Of a stretch of 64,000 nt of DNA, positions 9,677-19,515 are shown one piece after another; the first letter of the stretch is position 1, and each line of letters opens with the position of its first letter. This stretch comes from Symbiodinium kawagutii. Lineage: Eukaryota; Sar; Dinophyceae; Suessiales; Symbiodiniaceae. The position numbers and the translations under genes were made by a program. Location: the NCBI GenBank assembly GCA_009767595.1, contig VSDK01016342.1, positions 296,228-360,227 of the forward strand, in the 5' to 3' direction. The notes under the pieces are model-generated. The model was not told where the DNA came from. It did not search any database and worked only from the letters and a program-made list of their open reading frames with translations.

Positions 9677-10100
9677 TAAAAGCATAAGAGTTTTTTTTTC
9701 TCTGTTTTTTCCCTTTTTTTTCAGGTTTGATGCGTTTGATGCACACACACACACACGCACAGGTTCAATCATGCGAATCATGCACAGGCATCTGGAATTC
9801 ATTGATGTAATGTTTCCATGGATCCTCACCCAGCGCACCCAGTTTCTGTATTGCGTGTATTGATCGCGATTGATCGTACCAATGTCACCGAATGTCATCA
9901 TGAGCTGCGATGAGCTGGACTAAAAACATTCGCATCAGGATTACAAACTGCGCAACACTGAACTGGAAGGAAGTGGATACAGTATCGACAGTATCTCATG
10001 GTGTCTTATGCGCGTCATGCGGTCCCATGGTATCCGATGGTATCTTGCGTATCTTGTGTCATCATCTTGTGCTGCTTACTCTAACGCACCACTTGTGCAG

Positions 10101-10552
10101 GGGAGTACATGGTGATGTTCGATGAGACAGCGTTCGCATCATCGCAGGAAATGATGAAAGGATTCGGCAAGAGAGGGCAGCCCATGATAGTTGGAGGACC
10201 GCATCCTCAGCACTTGCTTCAGGTTGGTGATGATCGTGATGATGTCCCCCTGGCCACACAAGCTCTCAGTGTTTGCATCAAGAGAGCTGACAGCAACAAG
10301 AATTGCTGGCAAATCTTGGTGCTTCCACGCTGTGCAAAGTCCGGGGGCAAAGATTCTATGTTGCAATTGCTTGGCAATATCCTTCAGTGCTGCATCAAAG
10401 CGAACCATGGTTGTCCACCAGTGAGTTTGGCCTGTGATGGCCATGGCTCCCATTTGTCCATCCTGTTGCTTCTCTCCGGACTTCTTGACCCTTTGACTTT
10501 GCCATCGGACGTTCCATTTTGGCGAGACTGTCCCTGGGCCTCCTGTTTCATG
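10101..10552 (+). CDS. transposase-like catalytic exon (P-element/THAP9-like RNase H fold)
   Basis: A sharp acceptor (ACTTGTGCAG) opens EYMVMFDETAFASSQEMMKG. The strand FDE is in the position of the first catalytic Asp of P-like transposases. Later come QALSVCIKRADSNKNCWQIL and VSLACDGHGSHLSILLLLSG, whose CDGHGSH resembles the second catalytic Asp followed by a helix. The exon ends near the donor TTCATG/GTTTCA. The resemblance is from memory of family shape, not a search. A different DDE superfamily is possible. Confidence 0.45.
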
Positions 10553-10734
10553 GTTTCATGCGTTTAGATGCGTTTCATGCGTTTCATGTCGTTACAGCAA
10601 GTGCCTTGGGAAATATGTGTTGGCAGACCATTCATGCGATTCAAGACTTCTCCAGTCTGTCTTTTGTTCCAGCACTTTGTTTCGTTTGTTTTACCTCAGC
10701 CTCTTTTTGGTTTACTTTAGCTTGGGAGCTTCAC

Positions 10735-10917
10735 TTGGGAGCTTTTCTGCGTTTTCTGGCTTCACTGACAAAATGCAGCATTGAAGCTTCTCGTCATAGC
10801 ACCGCTAGGCTCAAATGTGGCTCGCATTTCACTGTAAACCTGCTTGCTTTGAATCGTGCCATGGCACACTATCAGCACCATGGGGGCCACAGGTCATCCT
10901 TTCTTCCACGTTGAGAC
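10735..10917 (+). CDS. possible small exon
   Basis: The frame reads KCSIEASRHSTARLKCGSHF, then TVNLLALNRAMAHYQHHGG, and stops at TGA after the hairpin described separately. The upstream sequence (TTTTGCGTTTTCTGG) is intron-like. Low confidence because another + frame is open. Confidence 0.33.
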
Positions 10918-10942
10918 GAAAGGCTGACCTGTGGCCCCATGG
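10878..10942. repeat. 65-bp near-perfect hairpin
   Basis: The arm CCATGGGGGCCACAGGTCA with TCCTTTC pairs with GAAAGGC and TGACCTGTGGCCCCATGG, leaving a loop of about 14 nt. It could be a terminal inverted repeat of an insertion, an RNA structure, or a fold-back. Confidence 0.75.
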
Positions 10943-11790
10943 GGCTATCTCCATGGTGGAGGATGGGAGGTGAGGGGCCGCGGCATGCCTGCAAAGGCCT
11001 GCCGCGCACGCTGGACGGACTTCTCCGTTTGTTACACGATGCTCTGCGAGTCTTGGAGCAAGTTCCTCCGTTCAGCACGCTACAGCACACACAGCCGTAC
11101 TTTGGAACGACCCATTCACAATTCTCGTCGGGTACGGGAGGCCTTGGGTCGCCTGACCCTGGGCCTCCTTTACGTTGTCGAAAATTCGCGAAAATTTGCG
11201 CCTGGGTCGAATAACAATTCTGACAGCATGAAGACGCAACCAACTTCGCTGTCCTGGATTTGCTTTGACGGTTGTCCAACAGATTTCTGTGAATGATGGC
11301 GCACATCGTTCTTCAGACGCAGTCCAAGCCGCGGAGGTGAAGGTGGAAGTTTCGGTTTCCTCCCCCTTTACCTCCGCTGCTTGTCCTCGCAGCCTGCCGT
11401 TCTGACCCATACGGATCCTTTTGCACCGCGTGCCGCTGGTGGCTGAAAAAAATGCGACACACGACAGAGATCTTGCCGACTTGTTCTGTCAAGACACCTG
11501 CCACCTGCTGACACGCACGGTTTTACCTGAGCATGCTCACAAAAGAAAGGCTGATAAACCTGCAACAGCAATTGAGTAACGCTGAGTAATTTCTTTTGTT
11601 ATGTTTAACCAAGCCATCCAACAGCAATGGTAAGACGGCCAAGAGGGTGCTTAGTCCCGCTTATATAGCGTTATATAGCGTATATAGTCTGCTTAGTCAT
11701 GCGAGTCATGCGAGTCATGTTTGGTTAGATATTGACAACGTTGACAAGCGTGACAAGGGGCTCCCATGATTGAGCGGATTGAGCCATATT
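10943..11790. other. stretch without a clear gene, open on both strands
   Basis: The stretch from 10943 to 11500 is GC-rich and open in several frames on both strands, none convincing. From 11580 to 11770 it is intron-like with echoes of TTATATAGCG and GAGTCATGC. Confidence 0.4.
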
Positions 11791-11796
11791 CAGCCA

Positions 11797-12050
11797 AGGT
11801 CAGCAAGGTCCTGCTGTGGGCATACCATGCTGGCCCTTCAGAACTTGCTTCTTTGGCAAGAAGCCGCTCTTTGGGTGCTTAGACCCCGAACACCTGCAGA
11901 AATCCCTTTCCAGATGTGTGCGTTCCGCTGGGCGCATCGTCACATTTGGCAACTTCTTCGTGAACCCCACATGCCTGGTTGCATCTGGTGTCCCTGTTCA
12001 GGCATTCGAGTGTGTCAACTCAATGAGGCACACAGCAGCAATGGCGGCAA
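11797..12050 (+). CDS. transposase-like exon with DPEHLQK motif
   Basis: The frame reads GIPCWPFRTCFFGKKPLFGC, then LDPEHLQKSLSRCVRSAGRI and TFGNFFVNPTCLVASGVPVQ. A D-P-x-H-L-x-K string followed by a basic patch is like the DPPHLxK element that follows the second catalytic Asp in P-element/THAP9-type transposases. The upstream acceptor is around CAGCAAG, and the frame is lost in echo sequence near 12060. Consistent with the neighbouring exons being parts of one transposase-like gene. Confidence 0.45.
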
Positions 12051-12319
12051 TGGGCATCAAAACAAAGCATACCATTTTGAACGCGTTGAACGTTTTGAAA
12101 CTTGTTGAAACTGCAAGTTATTTCGGTTATTCGACAGCATTTGAAACTTATTGGGTCCATATTGCGCATATGGGGCGTATTGGGTCCACCACAGCTACAC
12201 ATGGCTTTAGGGCGTTAGGGGAGTTCAACACGTTCAACAGAAGCAGTTCTCAGGTAAAGGATGCTCAGTGACGTCAGTGAGGTGAGTATACTTGTTGCGG
12301 CTTGTTGCGCTTGTTGACA

Positions 12320-12940
12320 TGTTGGAATGCCCTTGCATTCGGTGCAGGGCATGGCAGGGTATTGCATGTCAGATGGCTGCAATGTCCAGTAATGCCCTTG
12401 CATTCAATGCAGGGCATGGCAGGGTATTGCATGTCAGATGGCTGCAATGTCCAGTAATGCCCTTGCATTCAATGCAGCGAATGCAGGGCATGGCAGGGCA
12501 TTGTGTGTCAAATGGGTGCAATTCACAGTAATGCCCTTGCATTCAGTGCGATTCAGTGCAGGGCATGGAAGGGTATTGCATGTCAGATCGGTCAGATGAC
12601 TGCAATGTCCAGTAATGCCCTTGCATTCGGTGCAGGGCATGGCAGGGTATTGCATGTCAGATGGCTGCAATGTCCAGTAATCGCAGTAATGCCCTTGCAT
12701 TCAATGCAGGGCATTGCAGGGCATTGTGTGTCAAATGCGTCAAATGGGTGCAATTCCCAGTAATGCCCTTGCATTCAGTGCGATTCAGTGCAGGGCATGG
12801 CAGGGTATTGCATGTCAGATGACTGCAATGTCCAGTAATGCCCTTGCATTCAGTGCAGGGCATGGCAGGGTATTGCATGTCAGATGACTGCAATGTCCAG
12901 TAATGCCCTTGCATTCAATGCAGGGCGTGGCAGGGCATGT
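12320..12940. repeat. 65-bp minisatellite, about nine units
   Basis: Units begin AATGCCCTTGCATTC at about 12328, 12391, 12456, 12530, 12615, 12688, 12763, 12837 and 12903, with spacings of 63-85 bp. The length differences come from small internal duplications (for example GTGCGATTCA). Each unit contains a self-complementary TGCCCTTGCATT/AATGCAGGGCA. It lies in what looks like an intron of the transposase-like gene. Confidence 0.9.
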
Positions 12941-12962
12941 GGTGGTCCTCTTGGTTTGAAAC

Positions 12963-13002
12963 GCACACACGCACATGCACACGCACACACACACACACAC
13001 CT
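12963..13002. repeat. CA-rich dinucleotide repeat
   Basis: An imperfect (CA)n with ACGC interruptions, followed by echoes of GTCACGGTATGTCAC. Confidence 0.8.
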
Positions 13003-13202
13003 GGTATGTCACAGCGTGTCACGGTATGTCACTCACTTCATTCGCTTCATTACACATGGGACACATGCACAGCGTCAGCGTTCTCATGTTCTGGACTTTC
13101 TGTTGGTGTGTTGCGTGTGTTGTCAGCATTGTTATGCAGTGCGCTCTTGATCCGCTTGATGCGTTTGATCCGCTTGAACAGCGTTGCTGTTGCTGCCATG
13201 GC

Positions 13203-13440
13203 AGGTACAAGGATGCAGTGTGGATGATGCATTCTTGCTCAGCAAAGACATTTGATGGTTTGGGGCTGGTATTCTTTCAGATGGTCGCATCATTGCTGGT
13301 GACAAGCTGGACATCACAGGCAGGATTCTTCAGCCCGGCCGAGATCTTCAGCAACAGCTTGGCAGCGTACTATTGCTTCCTGGCATTGCTGATGATGGCC
13401 CGCCAAAAGCATGGTTCGAGTCTTGCTGCATGTTGGAGTA
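13203..13440 (+). CDS. possible transposase-like exon(s), frame uncertain
   Basis: After CATGGCAG one frame reads YKDAVWMMHSCSAKTFDG and later SPAEIFSNSLAAYYCFLALL. Another + frame over 13255-13440 reads LSDGRIIAGDKLDITGRIL and is equally protein-like. One of them is probably the exon between the DPEHLQK exon and the C-terminal exon. I cannot choose by eye. Confidence 0.38.
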
Positions 13441-13520
13441 TGAAGTGTATAAAGCGTATAAAGCAGTATAAAGCGGTATAAAGCAGTATAAAGCGTATAA
13501 AGTGTATAAACGGTATAAAG
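13437..13520. repeat. TATAAAGCG tandem word array
   Basis: The word TATAAA(G)CG/GCA recurs nine times in about 80 bp, then merges into TTTCAAACG echoes. This is the longest of the word-echo arrays typical of region 1 introns. Confidence 0.9.
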
Positions 13521-13833
13521 GTTTTAAAGCGTTTCAAACGTTTCAAAGGTCGTCGAAGGTTTGGAGTGTTTGGAGAGATATTTCGGATATTTATTTTGAA
13601 TGCGTTGGATTTTTTCTGGACGTTTTTTGATTTTTTGTTTGTTTATAGGGCGTATAGGGCATACATGCGATTTATGCGATATATTTGAGTTCACCTATGT
13701 TTTTACCTGGGTGAATTGCAGCATGAACATCATGAAAAATGCGGAAAATGTTCCATGTACCAAATCGAAAAAATTGCTCTCCATGTGTTGTTGCGGTTGT
13801 TGGCATGAGCTGACGACCCAGGAAGTATGAAAG

Positions 13834-14779
13834 CAATTGCCCTGCGCTGGTCACTCTCCGCAATGCTTGCCTACTAGCCAGTCAGGCATGCCACCGGGTC
13901 ATGCATTGGCCCAAAGACCTGATGTTCAGCTTGAAGCATTGCCAGGAGGATTCGCTGGAACATTTGTTTTCAAGGCTCAAAGAACCCTATCGGGGCACGC
14001 CAACGCTGAAAGATCTCATCGTTAGTGGGCAACTACACCATGTGAGACAAAGGGCCAACCTTGTGCAATCAAGAGCCAAACCAGCAGTTGGCGTTCAGTC
14101 TTGGAATGGCCTTCCACGAACGCAAATGCTGACCCTTGCCACCCAAGCCTTCGATGGTGCGTGCCAGTTTGTGAGTGCATCTTTGGTTCAGGTTTCAGTT
14201 TCGGACCTCAAGGCACAGTTGCAGGATTGGTGGCGAGAGGAAGGGGAAAAGTTGCTGTTTCGGACTCATCAGTGTGAAGATGAAACTGGTGAAGCGGGTG
14301 AAGCTGGCATTTCTGGGATTGGTGAGGATGATGCTAGCGATGAAGAGGAAGTTGATGGGGTCCCATCCCAGCCGCTTCTGGACGAACAGAACGAGGACGA
14401 GAAGGTCAAGTCTGTAGTTGAACATGCCGAGCAACACATTGAAGCTGCCCGAGAGATCAACCAGTTGACTGCAGATCTGGAAAAAGGAGTTCAAACAAAC
14501 CTGTTGTCTCGTTTCCATTCTGTGGATGAGCCTATGGAATTGGAGGACATGGTGCAACATGAGCCTAAGAAGCCACAGGAGGACAGTGCTGGACAATTCA
14601 AGTTGCGGCCTGGAAAGACTTTGGTTGGGATCATGGAGATGGCGGAGGTGGCCCCTGACATTGATGGAACACCTCAACAAGGTTCACGAGATTCAGAGTC
14701 AAAGTGCTGGAGCCGCTGCCAGAGATTGGTCCCTTTGATGGTGCAGTTCATGAACGAGGCAGGGTCATGTTTCGCATGA
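13834..14779 (+). CDS. C-terminal transposase-like exon with acidic tail
   Basis: The frame opens after TGAAAG with VTLRNACLLASQACHRVMHW, then LKHCQEDSLEHLFSRLKEPY and RGTPTLKDLI. Q-x-D-x-x-E-x-x-F followed by a Pro-Thr motif is reminiscent of the C-terminal catalytic Glu region of P-element/THAP9-type transposases. It continues about 200 codons as an acidic, helical tail (EDDASDEEEVDG; HAEQHIEAAREINQLTADLE) and stops at TGA 14777. The acidic tail is not a usual transposase feature and may be specific to this lineage. Confidence 0.5.
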
Positions 14780-15162
14780 TTGATTGTTCGGATTGTTTGC
14801 AATATTTGATCGATTTGATGTGCCTGAGATTGGATAACTTCTTGCGCTTCTTGTATTTTCTTGTCATATAGTTCTGACACATTAGCTGCATTAGCCACGT
14901 TGGCTTTTGTGCGTTTTGCGCGTTGTGTGTATGACTGGGATTGAAATTATCACTAAAAACAAATTAAGGACATGATGACAACAATCACCTCACATAGGCG
15001 ACAAAGGGAATAAAGCTGCACGAGCCTCGGTGACAATATTCGCAATATTCACATCAAGCGCATCAAGCGCATCAAGACTGTCCTGCAGGGAAAAGAACAA
15101 CTAAACGAACTAAATTTGATTGTTGATTTTTGGACAATGTTGATGCGGTTGATGCTTTGCAG
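14780..15162. other. intron-like, echo-rich
   Basis: AT-rich sequence with echoes such as ATTTGATCG, CATTAGC and GCATCAAGC (three copies near 15056). No gene is seen. Confidence 0.5.
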
Positions 15163-15651
15163 GCACGGCGTTCTGAAGGGTGCCTCAGCCGGACGCAGCT
15201 GACAGAGGAAAGCAAAGGCCTTAATGAATGGAACCGGCTCCAACACGAAATAGCACTCGCGCGCAGGGCGCTGGTCGCCAATACTGCCAGACAAAGCAGA
15301 AGTTCTCTCTGGATGAATTTTCAAAGGCGAGTGCAGCAACAAGTGGAGTTGGAATCTGGCAAGGGGCAGCATGTCACCATGGTTGAAAAGTTTTACCCGT
15401 CCTGCACCAAAAACGCCAAAAAGTCTGGCGTCCGTGTTTTTCAAACGCTGGTGATTCGGACACACCGGTCTGGAGGGCTTCATCTAGCTGTGGTCCTTGG
15501 TGTGTTTCGTGCTGCACAGAAGGTGAACAAGAACAAGCAAGCAGCGCAAGCAGAATGTCCAGCCAGAGGGCGCAGTGAAAAAGAAAAAGTTTCGCAAGTT
15601 TCCAACTTTGGATCCAGGCCCGGTTCAGAGAAGGGATCCGAGGGATGCAAG
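15163..15651 (+). CDS. basic hypothetical exon, 163 codons, phase 0-0
   Basis: The exon runs from the acceptor TGCTTTGCAG to a GTTTGA donor and is an exact multiple of three with no stop. Product segments include ARRSEGCLSRTQLTEESKGL, NEWNRLQHEIALARRALVAN and a Lys-rich AAQKVNKNKQAAQAECPARG. Helical and basic; no family is recognised. GC-rich third positions support the call. Confidence 0.58.
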
Positions 15652-16016
15652 GTTTGAATGGCGTGAATAGTTCACTGTTAGAGAAATCCGAAAAATCACA
15701 CTGCTTCAACATGTTTCAAACTGTTTCAACAACAGCAATCCATGCGATCCATGTGCGTTACAGATTTCAGGTGCAACCAAACACAACCAAATCCGCCAAA
15801 TCATTTTATCTTTTTTTGTCGTTTGTGTGTTTCGGGTTTTTTGATCGTTTTTGATTGTTGAAAAAGATGTTTGAATGCACTTCCAGTACTGCGAGTACTG
15901 CAGCCTTCTGTATGCATCCTTGAGTCGCTTGAGTGCATGGATTTCTTGGATTTCCCGCATTCATACATGCCAAATATATTTCGTATATTTGCTGTGTGTG
16001 GTCGCTCCATGCGCAG
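15652..16016. other. intron-like
   Basis: Echoes of TGTTTCAAAC, AACACAACCAAA and GTACTGC. AT-rich, ending in the acceptor CATGCGCAG. No gene is seen. Confidence 0.5.
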
Positions 16017-16303
16017 GATCACGTCAACAGTGATGCCTGCAGAATTGGTGGCCAAGTTGCATGTGCTGATCCTGGAACCTCCACACAAGGATGCATGTGC
16101 TCATCCTGGTGGCCAAGCAGCGTCTGATATGACATTCTGGGGGACGCCATCCGGGGCAACCATGGCGCTAGATCCACACGATGGTGAAGGTCTGATTTTG
16201 GGCCAGCTTCCATCAGACAAAGTGCGCTTCCATCAGACACAACAGCTTCTCTACGTTTCCCTCAGCAAGGATACTTGGCGCCTTGGACTCCCAGCGCTAC
16301 TAG
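16017..16303 (+). CDS. hypothetical exon
   Basis: After ATGCGCAG the frame reads TSTVMPAELVAKLHVLILEP, then TFWGTPSGATMALDPHDGEG and QLLYVSLSKDTWRLGLPALL. It ends at the donor ACTAG/GTTTTA. A shorter competing + frame exists over the first half. No family is recognised. Confidence 0.5.
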
Positions 16304-16905
16304 GTTTTATGCGGTTTTATGCGTTTTATGTTTCGTATGTTTGTGATTGGAATTCCTGCTTTTTACGTTTTTTTATCTAGACGGCCAGTATTGAAACGAT
16401 TGGAATGTTTCCCTGCTTTGCCTCCTTTTTCTGCGTTTTCTGCCTTTTTCTACCGTTTCTACCGTTTCTCCCCTTTGTCTCGTTTGTCTCCCCTTTGTCC
16501 ACTTTGTCTCCCCTTTGTCTCTTCTTTGTATCCCTTGTGGCTCTGGATCGGCACTGTGTTTGCAGCCATGCTTGTCTCCCTTTGTCTTGCTTTTGTCTCC
16601 CCTTTGTCTCCCTTGTGGCTCTGGATCGGCGCTTTGTTTTGCAGCTGCTCTGCTGCTGCTCATGCTTGTTTCGCTTGTTTCCCTTCCTGTTTGACCATGC
16701 AAATACACAGGTTTATGGTACACACCCTGGAAATCTTTGTGCGCAATGCACCTGCTATTTGCGCTATCTGGTGTCTATGCTGGTGTAATCATTTTTTCCG
16801 TTTAAATACCTTGGTGAACTGCTCTCCGTGCTTTCACACACACAAACATATGTTGAGTGTCACACCAGTTCTGACTTTGCCCACTAATCCTCCAAGATGT
16901 TTTAG
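16304..16905. other. pyrimidine-rich intron with CCTTTGTCTC echoes
   Basis: Echoes of GCGTTTTATG give way to a CCCTTTGTCTC-rich tract that contains two copies of a segment around TTGTGGCTCTGGATCGGC (about 16530 and 16610). The open frames here are products of the repeat. Confidence 0.6.
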
Positions 16906-16915
16906 CTGACCCTCA

Positions 16916-17432
16916 ATGAAGCGAATGAAGTTTAGCGATGCTGAACCTGCAGACGCAAGGAAGTGCATCCGCAAGCTGCATCAGAACCATTCGGCTCTTC
17001 ACCCAGCAGATGCCACTCCTGATCACCGACAGTACAGCCGGGTGATTTTCACCGTTGAAAGTTTTGGTGGCTCCAATGGGTACAACGAGAAACAGCGCTC
17101 CAACATGGTGGCCTACATGAAGGAGTTGGCATCGTTGAGCACAGCTGCAGGGTTTCCGGTTGTCAACCGTGCTGGGGAAGCCAAGATCCAAGGGAAAGTC
17201 CTGCAGTATTCGGAGTTGTGCATGCGAACGCCGTCTCACCTCTTGTCAAAATGGAAGAAGCACAAGACTGGCAACTTTGGTACGTGCAACAGCTTCGGTG
17301 AGTATGTGCTGATCACCTTTCGCCGCATGCTCCCTCGACCAGATGGAGGTGATGACCCATGTGCCAGTTTGAGGAAATTCATGGCAGAAGTTGATAAGGA
17401 ATCCTTGCCGGTTTTGGTTTTGCGGGGCGCCG
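16916..17432 (+). CDS. hypothetical exon, about 170 codons
   Basis: The frame has a Met at 16916 after a TGA at 16907. It reads AEPADARKCIRKLHQNHSAL, SRVIFTVESFGGSNGYNEKQ, TPSHLLSKWKKHKTGNFGTC and SFGEYVLITFRRMLPRPDGG. A donor GTTGTT lies after GGCGCCG. Mixed alpha/beta-like and GC3-rich. It could be the last recognisable region of the same gene or a separate gene. Family unknown. Confidence 0.55.
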
Positions 17433-17618
17433 GTTGTTGATGAACCGGATGAACGCAGCCAAATTGCGCAAATTGCGCAAATTGGGGAGTCATTCATGGG
17501 CTCCAACACCTATGTGACAACCAACGCAACCAATGCGACCAATGTCAACGAATCAAATCAATGTAACATTTTTTGCGAATTTTGTGGCAACGAAGCAGCA
17601 GAAACACTTCACAGATAA
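17391..17618 (+). CDS. possible following exon in another frame
   Basis: An overlapping frame reads VVDEPDERSQIAQIAQIGES, then NVNESNQCNIFCEFCGNEAA, ending at TAA. The coding AAATTGCGC echoes produce the IAQ repeats. It could be joined to the previous exon by a short intron around 17430. Confidence 0.33.
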   Translation: MIRNPCRFWFCGAPVVDEPDERSQIAQIAQIGESFMGSNTYVTTNATNATNVNESNQCNIFCEFCGNEAAETLHR

Positions 17619-17684
17619 CCATAATATATAACCGATATAACAACAATATACGAACACTTCACAGATAACCATAACAACAATACG

Positions 17685-17710
17685 AACAATATATATATAT
17701 ATATATTTAT
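17685..17710. repeat. AT dinucleotide repeat
   Basis: An (AT)n tract flanked by ATTCATATCG triplication and by a duplicated ACACTTCACAGATAACCATAA segment (about 17606 and 17655). Confidence 0.85.
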
Positions 17711-17756
17711 ATTCATATCGATTCATATCGATTCATATGTTCCGTATGTTCATGGT

Positions 17757-17984
17757 GTTGGAGCTTGCAATGCAACGGGGGCGTGTCCACATAGTGAGCT
17801 GCCTAACACAGGCATTTGTCGCACTTGTGATTTCGTTGGACTTACGAACGCGCACGCACGTCGTGAGAACAATGAGAAGCGTGAGAAGGGGGAAAAGCAC
17901 TTGTGCACTGTTGTGTGGGGGAATCCTGTTATCTGTGCGATCTGTGTTATCCTCAAAACTCAGCCTGTTAAGCCGGATCGCCAG
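17757..17984 (+). CDS. cysteine-rich zinc-binding-like exon
   Basis: This open frame has no Met and runs 76 codons to a cag/GTACTT donor in phase 0. Cysteines are arranged as VGACNATGACPHSELP, then GICRTCDFVGLTNAHARRE and HLCTVVWGNPVICAICVI, giving repeated C-x2-C pairs. The overlapping annotation-like frame starting at 17737 is hydrophobic and probably a shadow. The exon is a candidate metal-binding domain of the region 1 gene set. Confidence 0.5.
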
Positions 17985-18251
17985 GTACTTCGCTGGATCT
18001 ACATAGCTGCGGATGGCTGTGAGTCGCGTGATTACTTATCGCGGGATAAAAAAAAAGGCGAAAAAAGGCAGACGTTCTCCGAAACTCTGTTGCTGCAACA
18101 GCTGAGCCTCGAGTGGCCCCCACTGGGCTGATCAGGAGGCGAGAAGAGATTAATGTATATTTTGGGGTCGGAACCCCATGCGGAACCCCATGCAGAACCG
18201 TTTGGAAATGTATATTAGCAGACCCCTTTTTTCAGCCTAAAGGGGCCCTCG

Positions 18252-18282
<31 letters not shown>

Positions 18283-19380
18283 TGTGGCTATGTAGATATA
18301 ATTACAAAGAATACAATGTTTTATGTATGTCAAATTACTTGGTCAGATATTGTCATAATATGTCCTTTGGAAGGAGGAGCAATTTGGAGCTAGAAGGTAA
18401 CCGCATGTTACCACATGGTAGTTTCGGTCGGAATACCGATTTGGAACTCTCAAACACCCCTTGGCGTCCTTGTGGGATGTCACACAATGGGCATTGCAGA
18501 TGAAGAGCTGGAAATGAGTTGCCCGTGGAAAATCTTCTAAAGTTTTGAATCGTTTCCACGTCCAGCCAAATTCCTTCTAGGGTGTTTGATTCTTGTAAGG
18601 CCGGAAAAAAATATACATAAAAATGTTTGGTATTTTTTAGTAAATTTGTGGTTGACAGCGAGGCCGCCTTGTCGTTTCTAAATGTTTTTTCTATGTTTTT
18701 CCCTACCCCGGAAGATACAAGTTGCTCATCCAGGGACCTGATGCAATCAGAAAGGCTTCAGGGTTGAAGCCAAATGACCAGCCAAGAATGGAGAGACGAC
18801 GCTTCCTACGACGGTTGGAGTTCAGCATCCAAATTTGGATCCGAATGGCAAGCTAGTTGCGATTGCCTCTAGTGGATTTTTGTACAGGTACTGTGTCTCT
18901 CCCTAAAAAACCCAATGTTATGAAACATGAGTGCCTCCCAAGATTGCGTCAAGCGAGTTTTGCGATTGTGTGGGATCTCTTTGCTTTATTCATGTTGGTT
19001 TGGGAGGTGATGCGGTTGTTGTTTTGAAACATTTGTTTGATTTTCCTGGTTTTAATGAACGGTTAGTTGATAGTTGGTTGACGAAGATGTCTTGTAGGGC
19101 GGTGGAAACCACCCACGGCTGTTACGGTCCGTGGCTTGGGAGGTAGACTCCATGGATGTCTTAACTTGGGAGGTATGATCGCAGATGTTCAGCTGGTTTC
19201 TGGAAGAGATGGTTGACGTGCACCCAGCTGAGACTTGCCACTAAAGGTGTGCATACCATGCAAAAATAAATGTTCCTGAAAATGGGAAAGCCTCAGAAAA
19301 TGTGCAGTTTATTACTATGACAGTTGATAGACTTTGTTTGCTATCATTATGTTTTGGTTTACCATTATGAGAGCTATACT
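17985..19380. other. transition zone, no clear gene
   Basis: An AT repeat lies at 18251-18280. Near 18165-18200 GGAACCCCATGC is duplicated. The word-echo texture of region 1 stops here, and TGGTTTGG/ACCATTATG-rich sequence begins near 19,000. Small open frames exist but none has convincing codon use or splice sites. Confidence 0.45.
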
Positions 19381-19399
19381 AGTTAATATACAGGATGCT

Positions 19400-19425
19400 C
19401 TGGGGGGTCCCCTATATTCAGAAAC
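19400..19425 (+). mobile_element. 3' terminus of a family A element, ending in a splice acceptor
   Basis: GGGGGGTCCCCTATATTCAG followed by AAACC matches the 3' terminal repeat of the full family A copies (30119, 50564, 53249). Here the AG of TTCAG at 19420-19421 is directly followed by an open coding-like island. The 5' half is not recognisable. Confidence 0.6.
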
Positions 19426-19515
19426 CATCCGATGGCTACAGCAAAAATGGGCAGAGCATCACAGATCAGCGCCCTGCACAGCAGGCTCATGACAGATTTG
19501 TTGGCCATGGCGAGC
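19422..19515 (+). CDS. hypothetical exon starting at a family A terminus
   Basis: The frame reads NHPMATAKMGRASQISALHS, then RLMTDLLAMAS, and ends at GTGGCT. Length is 94 nt (1+31 codons). It is an amphipathic helix with GC-rich third positions. A longer + frame through to 19640 exists but has poorer codon use. Confidence 0.45.

Noticed and set aside
17625-17735. AT-rich tract as a promoter (TATA-like)
   Set aside because: It is simple AT repeat with duplicated flanks. Dinoflagellate promoters are not reliably recognised by TATA words.
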